Part shown: one piece after another, positions 32,281 through 42,603 of the stretch
Position numbering within the stretch: position 1 is the stretch's first letter
Layout of the letters: each line of letters begins with the position of its first letter
Assembly (NCBI RefSeq): GCF_026262505.1
Contig: NC_067205.1
Coordinates: forward strand, 21,671,585 to 21,735,584
DNA: 64,000 nt
From: Trichomonas vaginalis G3
Taxonomy: Eukaryota; Parabasalia; Trichomonadida; Trichomonadidae
Reading direction: 5' to 3'
Position numbers and translations under genes: made by a program
The notes under the pieces: generated by a model
Told to the model about the DNA's origin: nothing
The model's input: only the letters and a program-made list of their open reading frames with translations
Database searches by the model: none

Positions 32281-32660
32281 ATGGACGCACAGAACTTAGC
32301 GAATGCACAGCAACCTGGACAACCAAACCCAGAGAATATTCCAAATGAAGTTAGAATACAAACTGCAATGGCAAACTATGGTCAAGTGCCAACAGATGTA
32401 CAAATGCAAACTGCCATGTCAAATGACGCTGCGTTAGGTTTGCCACCATGGTATGCAAATATGAGATGGAAAGAGTTTTATACAACCCTGAAGTGGATAT
32501 AAACAACTTTATGCAGATGACGCGAACACAGGAGTTGACCCAGAATATGTTTTCTACCAGAGGAGAAACAGAATGTATGAGCTCCAGTTAAAGAATGCTA
32601 TGGAACTCAACAGGAAACGTAAGAGACTAGGCGGACATTAGATTTTTACATATAGTAAAA
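32281..32660 (+). pseudogene. Small Gln/Asn-rich Maverick protein of unknown function, element 2 copy
   Basis: Starts MDAQNLANAQQPGQPNPENI after a TTTTTATCTAATATTAA leader. It contains two similar segments (VRIQTAMANYGQVPTD and VQMQTAMSNDAALGLP), then PPWYANMRWKEF. A shift near 32480-32500 leads into YADDANTGVDPEYVFYQRRN and a basic NRKRKRLADIRF end. About 120 residues if joined. The same gene is at 57037 in element 3. No family recognised. Confidence 0.5.
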
Positions 32661-32905
32661 TGGGTTTCTTCAGTAGTATTGGAAACTTCTTCAGAAGAGT
32701 TGGAAGAGGTATATGGAATGGAATAAAAACCGTAGGAAGAGGAATTTGGAACGGAGTCAAAAATATTGGTAAAAAGAGTAGGTCAGTTTGTTGGTATTAT
32801 ACCTAAAGACCCTGAACCAGAAGAACAAGCTCCTGTTATACAACAGCCTGAACCTGCACCACAGTCTAGTTGGCAACCACCAAATCAACACCTCAACCGT
32901 ATTAA
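32660..32905 (+). pseudogene. Small amphipathic, Pro-rich protein, element 2 copy (one-base insertion)
   Basis: Same protein as the intact 80-residue copy at 57413-57655. It begins MGFFSSIGNFFRRVGRGIW, repeats the GRGIWNGIK/V motif, and ends in a Pro/Gln-rich tail. An extra A in a homopolymer at about 32770 shifts the frame in the middle. See the element 3 entry for the likely role. Confidence 0.6.
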
Positions 32906-32908
32906 AAA

Positions 32909-33754
32909 TTATATTTTTACCGTTCGATAGTAGTTGTATATGAAACTAAGTTCTAAGTAAAACGCATGGTATAATGGAACTATTCTCTTTCTTCCATCTG
33001 TAGTAAACCATACTTGAAAGTCTGAAATACTTCCACTTGGTGGTTCATATAGCTTTGTAGGTTTTTTCGTAAAAGTCATTTGCCAAGCATAAAAAAGAGT
33101 TTTGTGCACCAGAAAATGAAGCATGAACTATAATAGCATCTGAGTCGAAAACATTTTCATATGTTCCATTAGGGTTTTCGACTTCATAAAAGTCCGGGTG
33201 TACTGGATATTCTGCAGGCTGATTTAACATCCTCATAAATCTATACCATGCCAAGTTGTTATATTTTGTAGAAATATAAACGTTTTCTCCAAGGTCTTCT
33301 ATTCTATTGATTTTAACAGTTGCATTTTTCCTGTCATATATAATATCGAGATGGTACTCTCCCTCGTCAATGTTATACTGGTTTGCATATTCGATATAGA
33401 TGTCGTTTATTTTTTCTTGAAAAGCTTGAAGAGTTGTTTCTAAGTTTACAAGCAAATTCACTTGTAAAAGTTTTCCCTGTTCAAATTTCTCATACGTATG
33501 TTTTTCTTGTTATAGTATCGAACTTCAAAACCGACTGTAAATGGGAAACCATGTATGGCTTCTGAAATGAACTTCATTCTACGAAAGCCAATAGCTTTTG
33601 TGACAGATGGGTCTCTTAACCATCTTAACGGGTAGTCAAAACGATAGCCTTCATGCTTTACGGTCTCTGTCTCAAACTTTTGACCGACATTCGTAAAAGT
33701 TCATCTAATGGTTTAGTTGTAGCAACTCTTGAATTTTCTTTCTATTGAAAGCAT
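32909..33754 (-). pseudogene. Penton-like or spike protein A, element 2 copy
   Basis: About 281 residues from MLSIE at 33754 to TVKI at 32909, broken by three or four indels. Recognisable blocks are TKPLDELF, YRFDYPLRWLRDPSVTKAIG, WYRFMRMLNQ, IVHASFSGAQNSFLCLANDF and DFQVWFTTDGRKRIVPLYH. The same blocks occur in 39530-40377 and, more distantly, in 62517-63398, so this is a family of three. The beta-rich C-terminus ending in a short hydrophobic strand resembles penton-type jelly rolls. It is paired divergently with the fibre gene, separated by 18 bases, which supports a joint vertex role. Confidence 0.5.
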
Positions 33755-33772
33755 ATTTTATCTAGAATAAAA
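33755..33772. promoter_or_regulatory. Short divergent promoter between penton-like A and fibre genes
   Basis: The 18 bases contain TATTTTATCTAGAATAAAAA-type sequence. The same kind of short AT spacer with TCTAGAATAAAA or CTTAGAATAAAA separates the divergent pairs at 3327-3344, 50069-50086 and 58504-58521. Confidence 0.5.
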
Positions 33773-35173
33773 ATGTCAAATGAAACAGCGTCTATGAGAG
33801 AAATACAACACAACCGACAACTCATTATACAAGCTCTAAATAAGAACACAACAAACTTTTCAAACTATTCTAAGATATCTGAGTCATTGAAAGAAGGAAA
33901 CTTAAAACTGACTTTAAACCCAATGACAGATGAGTTTCTGTTTCAAGACAATAAGAACCATACTGTTTGTATAAATCCAACAAAAGGAACTTTAAACGAG
34001 AAACCTATAAAAGAACTTCTTTTGAAAGCAGATGTTGACAACAAAGCAGACAAAACATATGTAGACGATGCAATAGCAAAAGAAGAAGAAAGAGCTAACA
34101 AAGCTTATGCAACAAAGAACATACTCATCCTGAACTAGCAGACAAACATATGTTGACAATAAAATGTCAAGTGAAGTGACAAGAGTGAAAACGAATATTC
34201 TAAAAGACTCATACACATACCATTGCAAATATTACAAACTTACAAGAAACCTTAAACAGGAAAAGTGACGTTGGACATACACATTCTATATCTGAAATAA
34301 CAGACTTAAACGTTAGCCTTGAAAAGAAAGCAGATAAAACATATGTTAACGATGAGTTAGCATGTGTGGCTAGTAAGTTAGAGAAGAAAGCAGATAAGGA
34401 ATATGTGGATGAAAAAGATAACGAAATGAAAGAAAGGGTTGACTGGTACCATGAATGGACATCGAAGATTTTAAAAAGTAAAGCCGATACAGGATGGGTT
34501 TCAGGATGTTTAGACCTTAAAGCGGATAAAACATATGTTAACGATGAGTTAGAGAAGAAAGCAAATAAGACTCATACACATACAAGTTTTACAACTTTTA
34601 CAGCAGATGATATTACACTAAACACAACCTTGCCAAGTAAAGCTCCAACAATACCACCGGCAACAAGTCTTGTAGATACTTTGATATCTAATGACAATAG
34701 TATTATACATCTAAGACAGGAACTCAATGTGCTTAAACAAATTTTGCCGAATCTTATTTACCCGGTTGGCTCTATTTATACGTCAATGAACTCTACCAGA
34801 CCAGAAGTAGTACTTGGTTTTGGAACTTGGACTCAAATAGTCGACAGGTTTTTGTATTGTGCAAACTCTTCAAAGGAAACAGGTGGAAGTAAAACGATTT
34901 CAGGTGAAAACTTACCTGCGCACAGTCACTACATAGATTTAAGTACATCTCAAGCAGGTTGGCATAGTCATAGATATTGGAATTGGTCAGGAATGACAAA
35001 AGGTAAAGGATATGATGTTAAAGACGACGTTCAGTTTGCTATAAATTGTTACTGAGTAACACTGAGGGAGGAGGAACCATACACATCGCGTTTCGGTATA
35101 CGCAAACAACGGACAAAGTAAAGACTACATGCCACCTTACATGACAGTTTACGCATGGTATAGAATTGCTTAG
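33773..35173 (+). pseudogene. Fibre protein with phage tail-collar-like C-terminus, element 2 copy
   Basis: N-terminal domain MSNETASMREIQHNRQLIIQ and a beta-rich part are followed by a shaft of repeated KADKTYVDD / KKADKEYVDE and GHTHTI motifs typical of trimeric phage tail fibres. The C-terminal part has the collar pattern YPVGSIYTSMNSTRPEVVLG, FGTWTQIVDRFLYC, LPAHSHYI and the end PPYMTVYAWYRIA. Indels occur near 34120-34360 and 35045-35120. The stop TAG at 35171 overlaps the stop of the convergent integrase. By analogy with adenovirus fibre it may bind the host surface. Element 3 copy: 58522-60155. Confidence 0.75.
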
Positions 35174-36117
35174 TCGTCATTTTCAACTTCTTTAGCATAT
35201 TCGTCAGGAGTTGTCTTATATTGTTAGGAACTGTCTTTGAAAGTATACCACTTGAACTTTGACAAGTTTGAAACGAGGTCTGACAATAGTAGTTTATCTT
35301 CTGCTTGCAGTGTGTACATTTTGCCATGTTTGCCTAAAACTTCATAATATTCTCTTGTATACTTTCTTCTATTTTTACGAACACGAATGTGAGTACCTGT
35401 CGGTTCCCATTGTTGTCATAGTCAATAGTATTTTCATATGGGTCGCGTTAGGTATTTCTATTTTACTTTGTCACCTTTCTGAAGTTTGAAGCCGGCATTC
35501 TTTCTTGTTTGTCTCTTTTGACTAAATTATTAAATATATAGTCTTTCTCTAAGTCAGGGTTGTTTTCATTTCTTCGGGGAATGGTTTCCCAAACCTTTTT
35601 TGTTTACGGCTATTGTAAATATTTAAAACTTGTCTCATCTTTGCCATGGAGAAGTGTCTATATTTGTCGTCATATGACATTTCATTTGCTTCACCACCTT
35701 GTGGTTGGTTAAGTCTCTTAACATTTTTATACAACCGTCAATGACACCAAGAGCAGAATGGTTTTGGTCGACAATGAAATATTGGTTTACATTTTTGACG
35801 CAGATAGTTTTTTACATCGTCTGATTTGAAAGAACTTTCACAGTCAGATGTCAGTTTTTGTTGGATGGTATTTGTCAACGAATATTGTCAAGCTGCTAAG
35901 ATATATAAAATAGCTTTGGACTGTAATGGTATGGCTTCACAGTATCTTGTGTTTTGACCGACAAATATTAGCCAGTATGGTGGTCCATCTTCTCTATACC
36001 TCGGAATGTTTTCCAAGATATCATAAACCAAGCATTTGGTGTTGAACTAAAGATTTTTATCATGAGTGCTTTCTTTGTCGCTTTAGAAACATAGGGTCCT
36101 TGTTTGAATTCGTCATT
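35170..36117 (-). pseudogene. Retroviral-type integrase, element 2 copy, frameshifted
   Basis: Pieces in order: FKQGPYVSKATKKALMIKIF near the N-terminus, then YDILENIPRYREDGPPYWL (first Asp), TSDCESSFKSDDVKNYLRSK (second Asp), HSALGVIDGCIKMLRDLNQ (third acidic position, Asp here rather than Glu), and a C-terminal basic domain GDKVKIEIPKRDPYENTIDY with HIRVRKNRRKYTREYYEV. This is the rve-type integrase that inserts Mavericks. At least four indels are present. It is convergent with the fibre gene, sharing overlapping stop codons. Confidence 0.85.
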
Positions 36118-36133
36118 TTTTAACCCATAAGAA

Positions 36134-36551
36134 ATGGGTTTATTTGGCGCGTTAGCAGGAGTTGCATCCAGATTTTTGCCCGCAGTGGGAACAATAGCCA
36201 GAGGTGTATTTGGAGTTGGAAGGAAGATTTTGAGTACATTAGGTATACTGAAAGAGAAAGCACAACTATTATACAAACTGTACAGAAAGGTTGGGATGTA
36301 GCACGAGATGCAACAAATCTTATTCCAAATCTGAACAAGAGGAAAAGTTCAAGGATGGATGGACAATGTAGGAAGACAAGCAGGAAACTATTATAAAAAG
36401 CAATGACTACTATAACCAAGCAGGACACTATATGGACCAAGGTGAAAGATTCTTTAACAGAGGATATAACCATGCACAACAATGGGTAAACAATAACCAA
36501 CCTCAACCGCCTCAAACGTGGGAATGTAAAGTTTTTATTGAGATGAAATGA
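36134..36551 (+). pseudogene. Amphipathic small protein, Gly/Ala-rich N-terminus and Pro-rich tail
   Basis: MGLFGALAGVASRFLPAVGT and ARGVFGVGRKILSTLG form a hydrophobic, amphipathic N-terminal region. After a slip the product continues QTVQKGWDVARDATNLIPNL, then NQPQPPQTWECKVF. Architecture (MGxFG start, amphipathic helices, Pro/Gln tail) matches 57413-57655 although the sequence differs. It ends in ATGA, so its stop overlaps the start of the next small gene. Confidence 0.5.
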
Positions 36552-36661
36552 ACAATACAGCATTGAGACAAATGGTTCAAGATGGATTTGTCGCTTCCAG
36601 CAGTTACACAACGTGTTGTCAAGTTCTTCCTATACCTCAGGAAGTTTTAGACGCGACTTAA
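36548..36661 (+). CDS. Small protein, 37 residues
   Basis: MNNTALRQMVQDGFVASSSY followed by TTCCQVLPIPQEVLDAT. The start overlaps the upstream stop (ATGA). The leader TTTTTATTGAGATGAA is repeated almost exactly before the next gene at 36718. The middle (RQMVQDGFVASSSY) resembles the C-terminal RQRLMASGSYVK of the next protein, so the two may share a short functional motif. Unknown role. Confidence 0.4.
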   Translation: MNNTALRQMVQDGFVASSSYTTCCQVLPIPQEVLDAT

Positions 36662-36717
36662 AAAAACCTCAACACCAGTTGAAAACAAACCAAACTAAAA
36701 TTTTTTACTGAGATGAA

Positions 36718-37294
36718 ATGACCGAAGAAGTTGAAACGGTAGATTTGACACACAAACAAAAAGTTCAGAACCATTGTCAAAACCTGTCAAAGAACTTACA
36801 GATGAAGAGAAAAATTCAATAATAGAAAGTGCCAGGTCTGGAAATACAAACCCTAACTACAAAGTCACTTTTCATAAAAATGGAACGGCTAGTATCTCAA
36901 AAAGAGAACAGACTCTCACAAATAAAATATTGAAGTCTGAAGGAGCTTTCGAGACACAGATGGAAAAGTTTACTTCACTGACCAACAGTTCATTATAGAA
37001 CATCTCATTGACTTAGAGTCGAAATATTCTAAACTTTACAACAACACAAAAGTTGAAAGGAAAACAAAACAAATGGCATATGATATTTATGAAGATGTTG
37101 ACGACACAACTGTTCCTGCAAGTGAGGTAAAGTCAGAGGAACCGAAAAGTGACGAAAAACCGATAGAAGAAGAAAACCAAAACTGAAGATAAACCAAACC
37201 AAAGTTTAGTTTCCAAACTAAACCAAGTCAACCTTCATTAGCTGGTATGGGTTGGCGTCAAAGACTTATGGCTTCAGGCAGTTATGTAAAGTAA
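36718..37294 (+). pseudogene. Acidic Maverick protein of unknown function, frameshifted
   Basis: Starts MTEEVETVDLTHKQ at 36718. After a slip it reads SKPVKELTDEEKNSIIESAR, NPNYKVTFHKNGTASISKRE, then a Glu/Lys-rich stretch and an end MGWRQRLMASGSYVK at 37294. About 190 residues. No family recognised. Lies in the plus-strand block between the amphipathic proteins and the polymerase. Confidence 0.45.
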
Positions 37295-37341
37295 AGAGAA
37301 AAAAATATTTTTTATTTTTATAAAAATGCCCGCCATATAGA

Positions 37342-39425
37342 ATGGATAGAAAATCTGCTAGAATAAAAGCAGAGTTACAAAGATATGGTTGGAGAGTTTC
37401 GAAGAAGTTTAAATATAGGAAGGGAAGACCCATAAAAGTCTATGACAAATTGTCTGGTCTTCGCTACGAAATGGATTTGGAAAACAGCACGTGCAAATTA
37501 TCTAAACAGACTAGAGAGGTTAGAAGAAGAACGTCTTATGGACATGCCTTTCGATGTTAGTGAACCTCAAGTTGAAGGACAAACGGCTTTGCCAGATTCT
37601 ACTGGAAACATGACGAACAATTGCATCCTTTGAGAAGGAAAAAAGTAGTGCAGAGGATGGTCATGCTCCCATGGAAAGAACAAGATATGCATATGAGAAG
37701 TACCGTGAAGTTAGAAGTCAAATTACTTCTGGTCGAACCTTTACAGTAAACTTGACGAAGGAAAGAACAAAGAAGGCTTCATGGGTGTACTTGCTGCCAT
37801 ACAAGACGGAAATAAGAAAGGTCACAATCTCAGATTGACCATAACAGATTTGGATGGTCACATTTACTATGCACATGGCAATGAACAAACAGCCGCAAAA
37901 CTTCTTGACGCTTTCAAGACTACAAGAGAGAACAAATGGTTGACTCCGACTCAGACATTTTGGATGCAATTGAGGAATTGCAAGTGTCAAGTTCGAATGG
38001 TACCAACCTAACCCAAGCAGTCAGACAACATGCTGGATACTTCCCGTTCAGAAATAAGTCTGACATGACTTGACAAGGTATGGAATTTACAATTCAATTG
38101 AAACAATTGTTCAATGAACCTTGTATTCTTACATGTCTCAGGAACTCTGGTCTTGTTACAGATGAGAAGATGAAGTATCTTGAGTCATGTGTGAAGACAA
38201 GGTACATTCTCAGAGGTCAATTGGCAAAAATTGCACCGTTGGCAAATGTCAATATCCGAGTCAACATACCTACAGCTAAAGGTTCTTCACATGACGACTA
38301 TGTTGTTGACTTCAAATTGCCATGGTTGAAGATTGTAATTGTCCACAACCACTTCATGTTGAACGAAAGTCTTACAAACCCATTGTTCGGAAAAGGCAAG
38401 TGCAACATTGTCAGAGCTGTAAACATTCTTTTCGAGAAAGGTTTGTTGGAACCAATTCCAGATGACAAGCTGACAGAAACTTTTGTACCAAAAGACGAAA
38501 CAAACTTTTCACTGTTAGCAAGACCAAAAGTTGTTCCAGACAAAGTTCTAGTACAAAAGAAGTACACAATTCCACAAGGAGTTGGATTGTTCGGATACCA
38601 ACCGAACCAGAAGAACTTCCAATGAGGTTGCAAGAACTTCAAGATGCTATAAACAACTTCCATTGAGACATCCAATTGACGTCAAATTGTATTGGAGAGC
38701 ATCTGAGTTAGGTCAGAAGGTTTTATATGAAACAGGTTGCTTCGACGATGTTTATGAGATAACAGGGAGAAGTTTCTCAGAAGATAAGAGACTCACTTGA
38801 ATTTCCACAAACTGGACCAATTGGTTGCGACAAGTTCGACTCAGATGAAAAAAATATACTATGTCGACCTTAACGCTGCATAATGAGGTTTGTCCAATAT
38901 ATTCCGACTGGAATTCCAACGAAGATGGTGAGTTCCCGGGAAGGAACTATACAGTTGGAAAAGTCATACAACAACTGTATGATATTAGGAAAGCTTCAAA
39001 CCCCAAACTTGCAATGACACTCAAATTGCTTATGAATTCGACATGGGGATATTCCATAAGAAACCTCAAGAGATGAAGAGTAAACATTATGAGAAGGTCG
39101 ACAACTTTGTTGAAAGGTTTTCTCCTTTTGTTTTGAAGTACGAATTCACTCAAGGTCAAGAGTGGCTTAGTAACCACATTAAAACCTATTGTCGAACATT
39201 GGTCTTACCCTCAGTTCGCAAAGGCAGTCCTTGACAACTACAATGAGTTCTTCTCGGAAGTCAAATCCAAAGTGAAGGTTTACTATGAGAACATTTGACG
39301 CACTCATGACGAACGAAGAAGGCTATAACAAACTCATTGAAATGGGTTTAGTCGGTGAAAAGATGGGTCGATTTCAAATTGACAAAATTTTCACCGAAGT
39401 TCATGTCCTCTCCAAGCGTAAGTAA
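37342..39425 (+). pseudogene. Protein-primed type B DNA polymerase, frameshifted
   Basis: Basic N-terminus MDRKSARIKAELQRYGWRVS, a region LTITDLDGHIYYAHGNEQTA, the exonuclease-side block CILTCLRNSGLVTDEKMKYL, then motif A-like YYVDLNAAY (broken by an indel at about 38880), motif B-like LAMTLKLLMNSTWGYSI, and a C-terminal block ENIDALMTNEEGYNKLIEMG with IFTEVHVL. This is the family B polymerase of Mavericks. The locus gives about 690 residues, short for the family (usually about 1,000), and has at least eight indels. The motif C site reads NID rather than DTD. Largest open piece: 38080-38625. Confidence 0.8.
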
Positions 39426-39529
39426 CTGGGGTGTTAAAGAAGATGGTGAAATAGTTAAACATTGCATGAGTAAAAAATTGCATGAAGTAAAAAACGTTTT
39501 TTAAAACCATATATTTTTACATATATTAA

Positions 39530-40377
39530 ATGCTTCAGGTTGAAAAACAAAGAAACAAAAGTAGCAGATACAAAACCGTTAGACTATATCTTTACAAATG
39601 CTGGTATGACTATTTCAGATGAAGAAATTTTATCCCGAGCTTACAGGTTTGACTATCCAATTCGTTGGCTTCAAAGTCCTTCAGATGCAAAGGCAATAGG
39701 ATTAGAAGAGTTTTTGTTTTCAAATAAACTAACGCGTTTATGTTCGCAGTATATTTTCATGGGCAGTATAAAGGTTCTGATGGTCTAATAGACAAATTTG
39801 ATGAAATGAGGATCTTTACAGTTCGTTCAGACGAAAGTCTTGAGAAAACTCTAAATGACTTTCAAAACTCAATGAACAAATACTATTGGGAATTTCAAGA
39901 AAAATACGCCTCTTTACTAAATGGAACATACTATCTGAAACAGAATATGACAAGATGAACTCCACCGTTTCATTTCAAAGATTGAAATTAACCCTCCAAG
40001 AGATACAGAGTTTTTATTTTGGAAAGTAGACAAACGTTCTTGGGCACAATTTCTTCGGTTACTAAACCAGAACGAACCATTACCCACCAGATGGTCCATT
40101 TCAATTTATACTTCCACCAGCAGATTTGACAGTTTATAGAAATGTGTTCGACCCTCAAAATGTTATGTGTCATGCAAGTTTCAGTTCAAGCAACAATAGT
40201 TTTCTCATGTATTGGTAAGGACGTTTATGACTTTGCTTCTAAATTCTACGAACCACTAGTAACAGTTTCTCTGACTTTCAAGTTTGGTTCACAACAAATG
40301 GTGTGCAGCATATTATACCATTGTACTATGACTTTTATCTCGAATGTCTTTCATATATAACTACGGAAAAGTGCTGA
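39530..40377 (+). pseudogene. Penton-like or spike protein B
   Basis: Paralogue of 32909-33754 on the other strand. Start MLQVEK, then KVADTKPLDYIF, YRFDYPIRWLQSPSDAKAIG, a middle with WAQFLRLLNQNEPLP, MCHASFSSSNNSFL and an end with FYLECLSYI. Four or five indels split it; the longest open pieces are 39540-39788 and 39740-39958. Identity to protein A is moderate, so duplication is old. The terminator-like palindrome repeat begins 20 bases after the stop. Confidence 0.5.
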
Positions 40378-40397
40378 AAAAGTATTGAAAAATACTT

Positions 40398-40848
40398 TTA
40401 GGTGAAGTGGTGAGATCTCACCTGTTTTCTCACCTCTTTTTTCACCCGTTGAATTTTCATGAATTTCCTTAAGATAGAAAAAAAGTGAGTTAAAATGAGA
40501 TGTTTACTGAAGGGGTCCCTCGGTCCCTCGGTCCCTCGGTCATTTTAACTTCTCTGAAAAAGTGTGACAACATGACATTTTGACAACAGTCGGGAAAATG
40601 TCAAGACTTCTTCATCGTAACGAGTGTAAATGAACCAAAAATATATTTTAGGTGAAGAGGTGAGATCTCACCTGTTTTCTCACCTCTTTTCTCACCCGTT
40701 GAATTTTCATGAAATTTGGTCATTTTTCAGCAAAAATATATTTTAGGTGAAGAGGTGAGATCTCACCTGTTTTCTCACCTCTTTTCTCACCCGTTGAATT
40801 TTCATGAATTTCCTTAAGATAGAAAAAAAGTGAGTTAAAATGAGATGT
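40398..40848. repeat. Three copies of a palindromic intergenic repeat plus the CCGAGGGAC module (inverted)
   Basis: Copies begin at about 40398, 40648 and 40741. Core: TTTTAGGTGAAGAGG, then the perfect palindrome GGTGAGATCTCACC, TGTTTTCTCACCTC and TTTTCTCACCCGTTGAA. The GGTGA and TCACC elements can pair in several ways. Between copies 1 and 2 lies GGTCCCTCGGTCCCTCGG (about 40514-40541), the inverse of the subterminal module of element 1. No gene is seen here. Confidence 0.8.
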
Positions 40849-41214
40849 TTACTGAACTGGTTGGATGTCGCCTTCTGTAGTTATGTAGAATGGTTGACCA
40901 GAGAAGTGTAAGAGTCCTCGGAGAATTTGGTTCATTCTTGGGAAAGGGTTCTCTCTGTTTGGAAGTAGTATCCAAGGACGCTTGGCAAAGAACTTTATAA
41001 TGGCTTCCTTCTTTGCTTGCTTTATGTCGTCGTAGGCTGTCCCGTCTGGTATTTGAATTGGAATTCCAGTTTCAATTTCGATTTTCAGCGCACCTCTTCC
41101 AGACAACCAGAAGCCGAGGGACTTGTTGGCTTTGTCCTTGCCCAAGTACTGCTTAACAACTTCATTTATCTCTATAAGGTAAATTGCCTCATCTAATGGC
41201 TCGATGTTGTCCAT
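40849..41214 (-). CDS. Maverick protein of unknown function (121 residues)
   Basis: Intact: MDNIEPLDEAIYLIEINEVV, GKDKANKSLGFWLSGRGALK, then a mixed alpha/beta C-terminus with RPWILLPNRENPFPRM. Its 5' end faces a 300-bp array of 22-bp repeats and its 3' end faces palindromic repeats. No family is recognised. The GFWLSGRGALK segment and the small size would fit a DNA-binding or accessory protein, but that is speculation. Confidence 0.55.
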   Translation of the reverse strand: MDNIEPLDEAIYLIEINEVVKQYLGKDKANKSLGFWLSGRGALKIEIETGIPIQIPDGTAYDDIKQAKKEAIIKFFAKRPWILLPNRENPFPRMNQILRGLLHFSGQPFYITTEGDIQPVQ

Positions 41215-41220
41215 TGTTCT

Positions 41221-41533
41221 GTTTCAGAACTAGTCTTGTACTGTTTCAGAACAATATTTGTACTGTTTCAGAACAATATTTGTACTGTTTCAGAACAATA
41301 CTTGTTCTGTTTCAGAACAATATTTGTTCTGATTCAGAACAATATTTCCCGTCAAAGCTCTCAATTTGTGAGAAAAATTTTCTGATTCAGAACAATATTT
41401 GTTCTGATTCAGAACAATATTTGTACTGTTTCAGAACAATATTTGTACTGTTTCAGAACAATATTTGTTCTGATTCAGAACAATATTTGTACTGTTTCAG
41501 AACAATATTTGTACTGTTTCAGAACAATGTCCG
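41221..41533. repeat. Tandem 22-bp repeats, about 13 copies (iteron-like)
   Basis: Unit CTGTTTCAGAACAATATTTG plus TA or TT. In several copies GTTCTGATTCAGAAC forms a near-perfect 15-bp dyad. The array is interrupted once at about 41347-41384. Further copies lie at 44350-44430. It sits between the divergent genes at 41214 and 41689. Confidence 0.9.
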
Positions 41534-41688
41534 ACGTACCACCCAAAAATATATTTTAGGTGAAGAGGTGAGATCTCACCTGTTTTCTCACCTCTTTTCT
41601 CACCCGTTGAATTTTCATGAATTTCCTTAAGATAAAAAAATAAAGTTAGTATTTTTAAAAAAATATTTTTTATTTTTATTGTAAGAAC
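41534..41688. repeat. Fourth copy of the palindromic repeat and AT leader of the gene at 41689
   Basis: The palindromic repeat spans about 41548-41636. It is followed by AAAAAAATATTTTTTATTTT and TGTAAGAAC directly before the ATG, a leader shared with 43517 and, in part, 44808 and 61184. Confidence 0.75.
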
Positions 41689-42603
41689 ATGTTAGCAACA
41701 ACTTCACCAAACTCTTTAGTCATGAACCCAACTTCAATGTTAGTAGAAATGAAAAGCTTCATTCCTTCTTCATATACTTTCGAAACAGAAATCCAGAAGA
41801 TAAAGCAGGAACTTCTCCAAGGAGATTTAGACTGTAGTGCGAAAGATGAAACAAATGAACAGTATCTTTATGAAATGGAGGACCTCATCGACCATCTACC
41901 TAAACTTCCTGAAATCCAACAACAAAAGCTCACTATTCCTGAATTTGAAGAAATTGAAGTCAGACCAACCGACTCGGTAGAAATAAAGAAGTTCATTCGT
42001 AAGGTAAACTATGAGTTTCTTGGATTTCATTGCAACCACAAAGTCATGGACAAAGATTGCGACATGGTATATAAGAACATCTCTGACATATATAAATCTG
42101 AAGAATTTAAGACCTACGACAACTTTGTTTCGTTAGTTGCTGAATGTGTATGGCAGATAAGAGATAAAGATAAAAGATGTAAAATATGGAATGGACAAAT
42201 AAGACCCGCTATGTTTGAGTTAAAGAAAACCATTGACGCTATAGTTGTACTTGCAGGACAAATTTCAATGTACAATGCTAAAATGAACCCGCAATGTTCT
42301 AAATGTAAAGCGGCAATTAGGAAATATAACTACTCCGTCAAAGAGATAGAACGTATGCGAAACGACTATGCTGACTTAAAGAAAGAAGTAGAGAAACCAG
42401 CAGAAGATAAAATGGACATGTTAGAATTTCTGAACAAAAACTATCCAACTGCAGAAGATTTCCTTCTATCTGATGTCAAGAAGAAATATAAAGAGACTTT
42501 CGGCATAGTTAAAACATTCGATGTACTGACAGAAGAAATAGAAGCTACAAAACTGTTTAGAATTTCAAATATACATCGTACAATTCATGTAAAACGCTTG
42601 TGA
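41689..42603 (+). CDS. Maverick protein of unknown function (304 residues)
   Basis: Intact. Starts MLATTSPNSLVMNPTSMLVE. The protein is mostly helical and acidic, with KKFIRKVNYEFLGFHCNHKV, a cluster CSKCKAAIRKYNY (a CxxC pair with upstream CNHK and DKDCD that could bind a metal), and a coiled-coil-like stretch VKEIERMRNDYADLKKEVEK. C-terminus HRTIHVKRL. It is flanked on both sides by palindromic repeats pointing at it in opposite orientations. No family recognised. Candidate for a replication or DNA-binding role specific to this lineage. Confidence 0.6.
   Translation: MLATTSPNSLVMNPTSMLVEMKSFIPSSYTFETEIQKIKQELLQGDLDCSAKDETNEQYLYEMEDLIDHLPKLPEIQQQKLTIPEFEEIEVRPTDSVEIKKFIRKVNYEFLGFHCNHKVMDKDCDMVYKNISDIYKSEEFKTYDNFVSLVAECVWQIRDKDKRCKIWNGQIRPAMFELKKTIDAIVVLAGQISMYNAKMNPQCSKCKAAIRKYNYSVKEIERMRNDYADLKKEVEKPAEDKMDMLEFLNKNYPTAEDFLLSDVKKKYKETFGIVKTFDVLTEEIEATKLFRISNIHRTIHVKRL

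Noticed and set aside
41184-41630. Plus-strand 148-codon frame of repeated CFRTIFVLFQNN
   Set aside because: It is a translation of the 22-bp iteron-like array and palindromic repeat.
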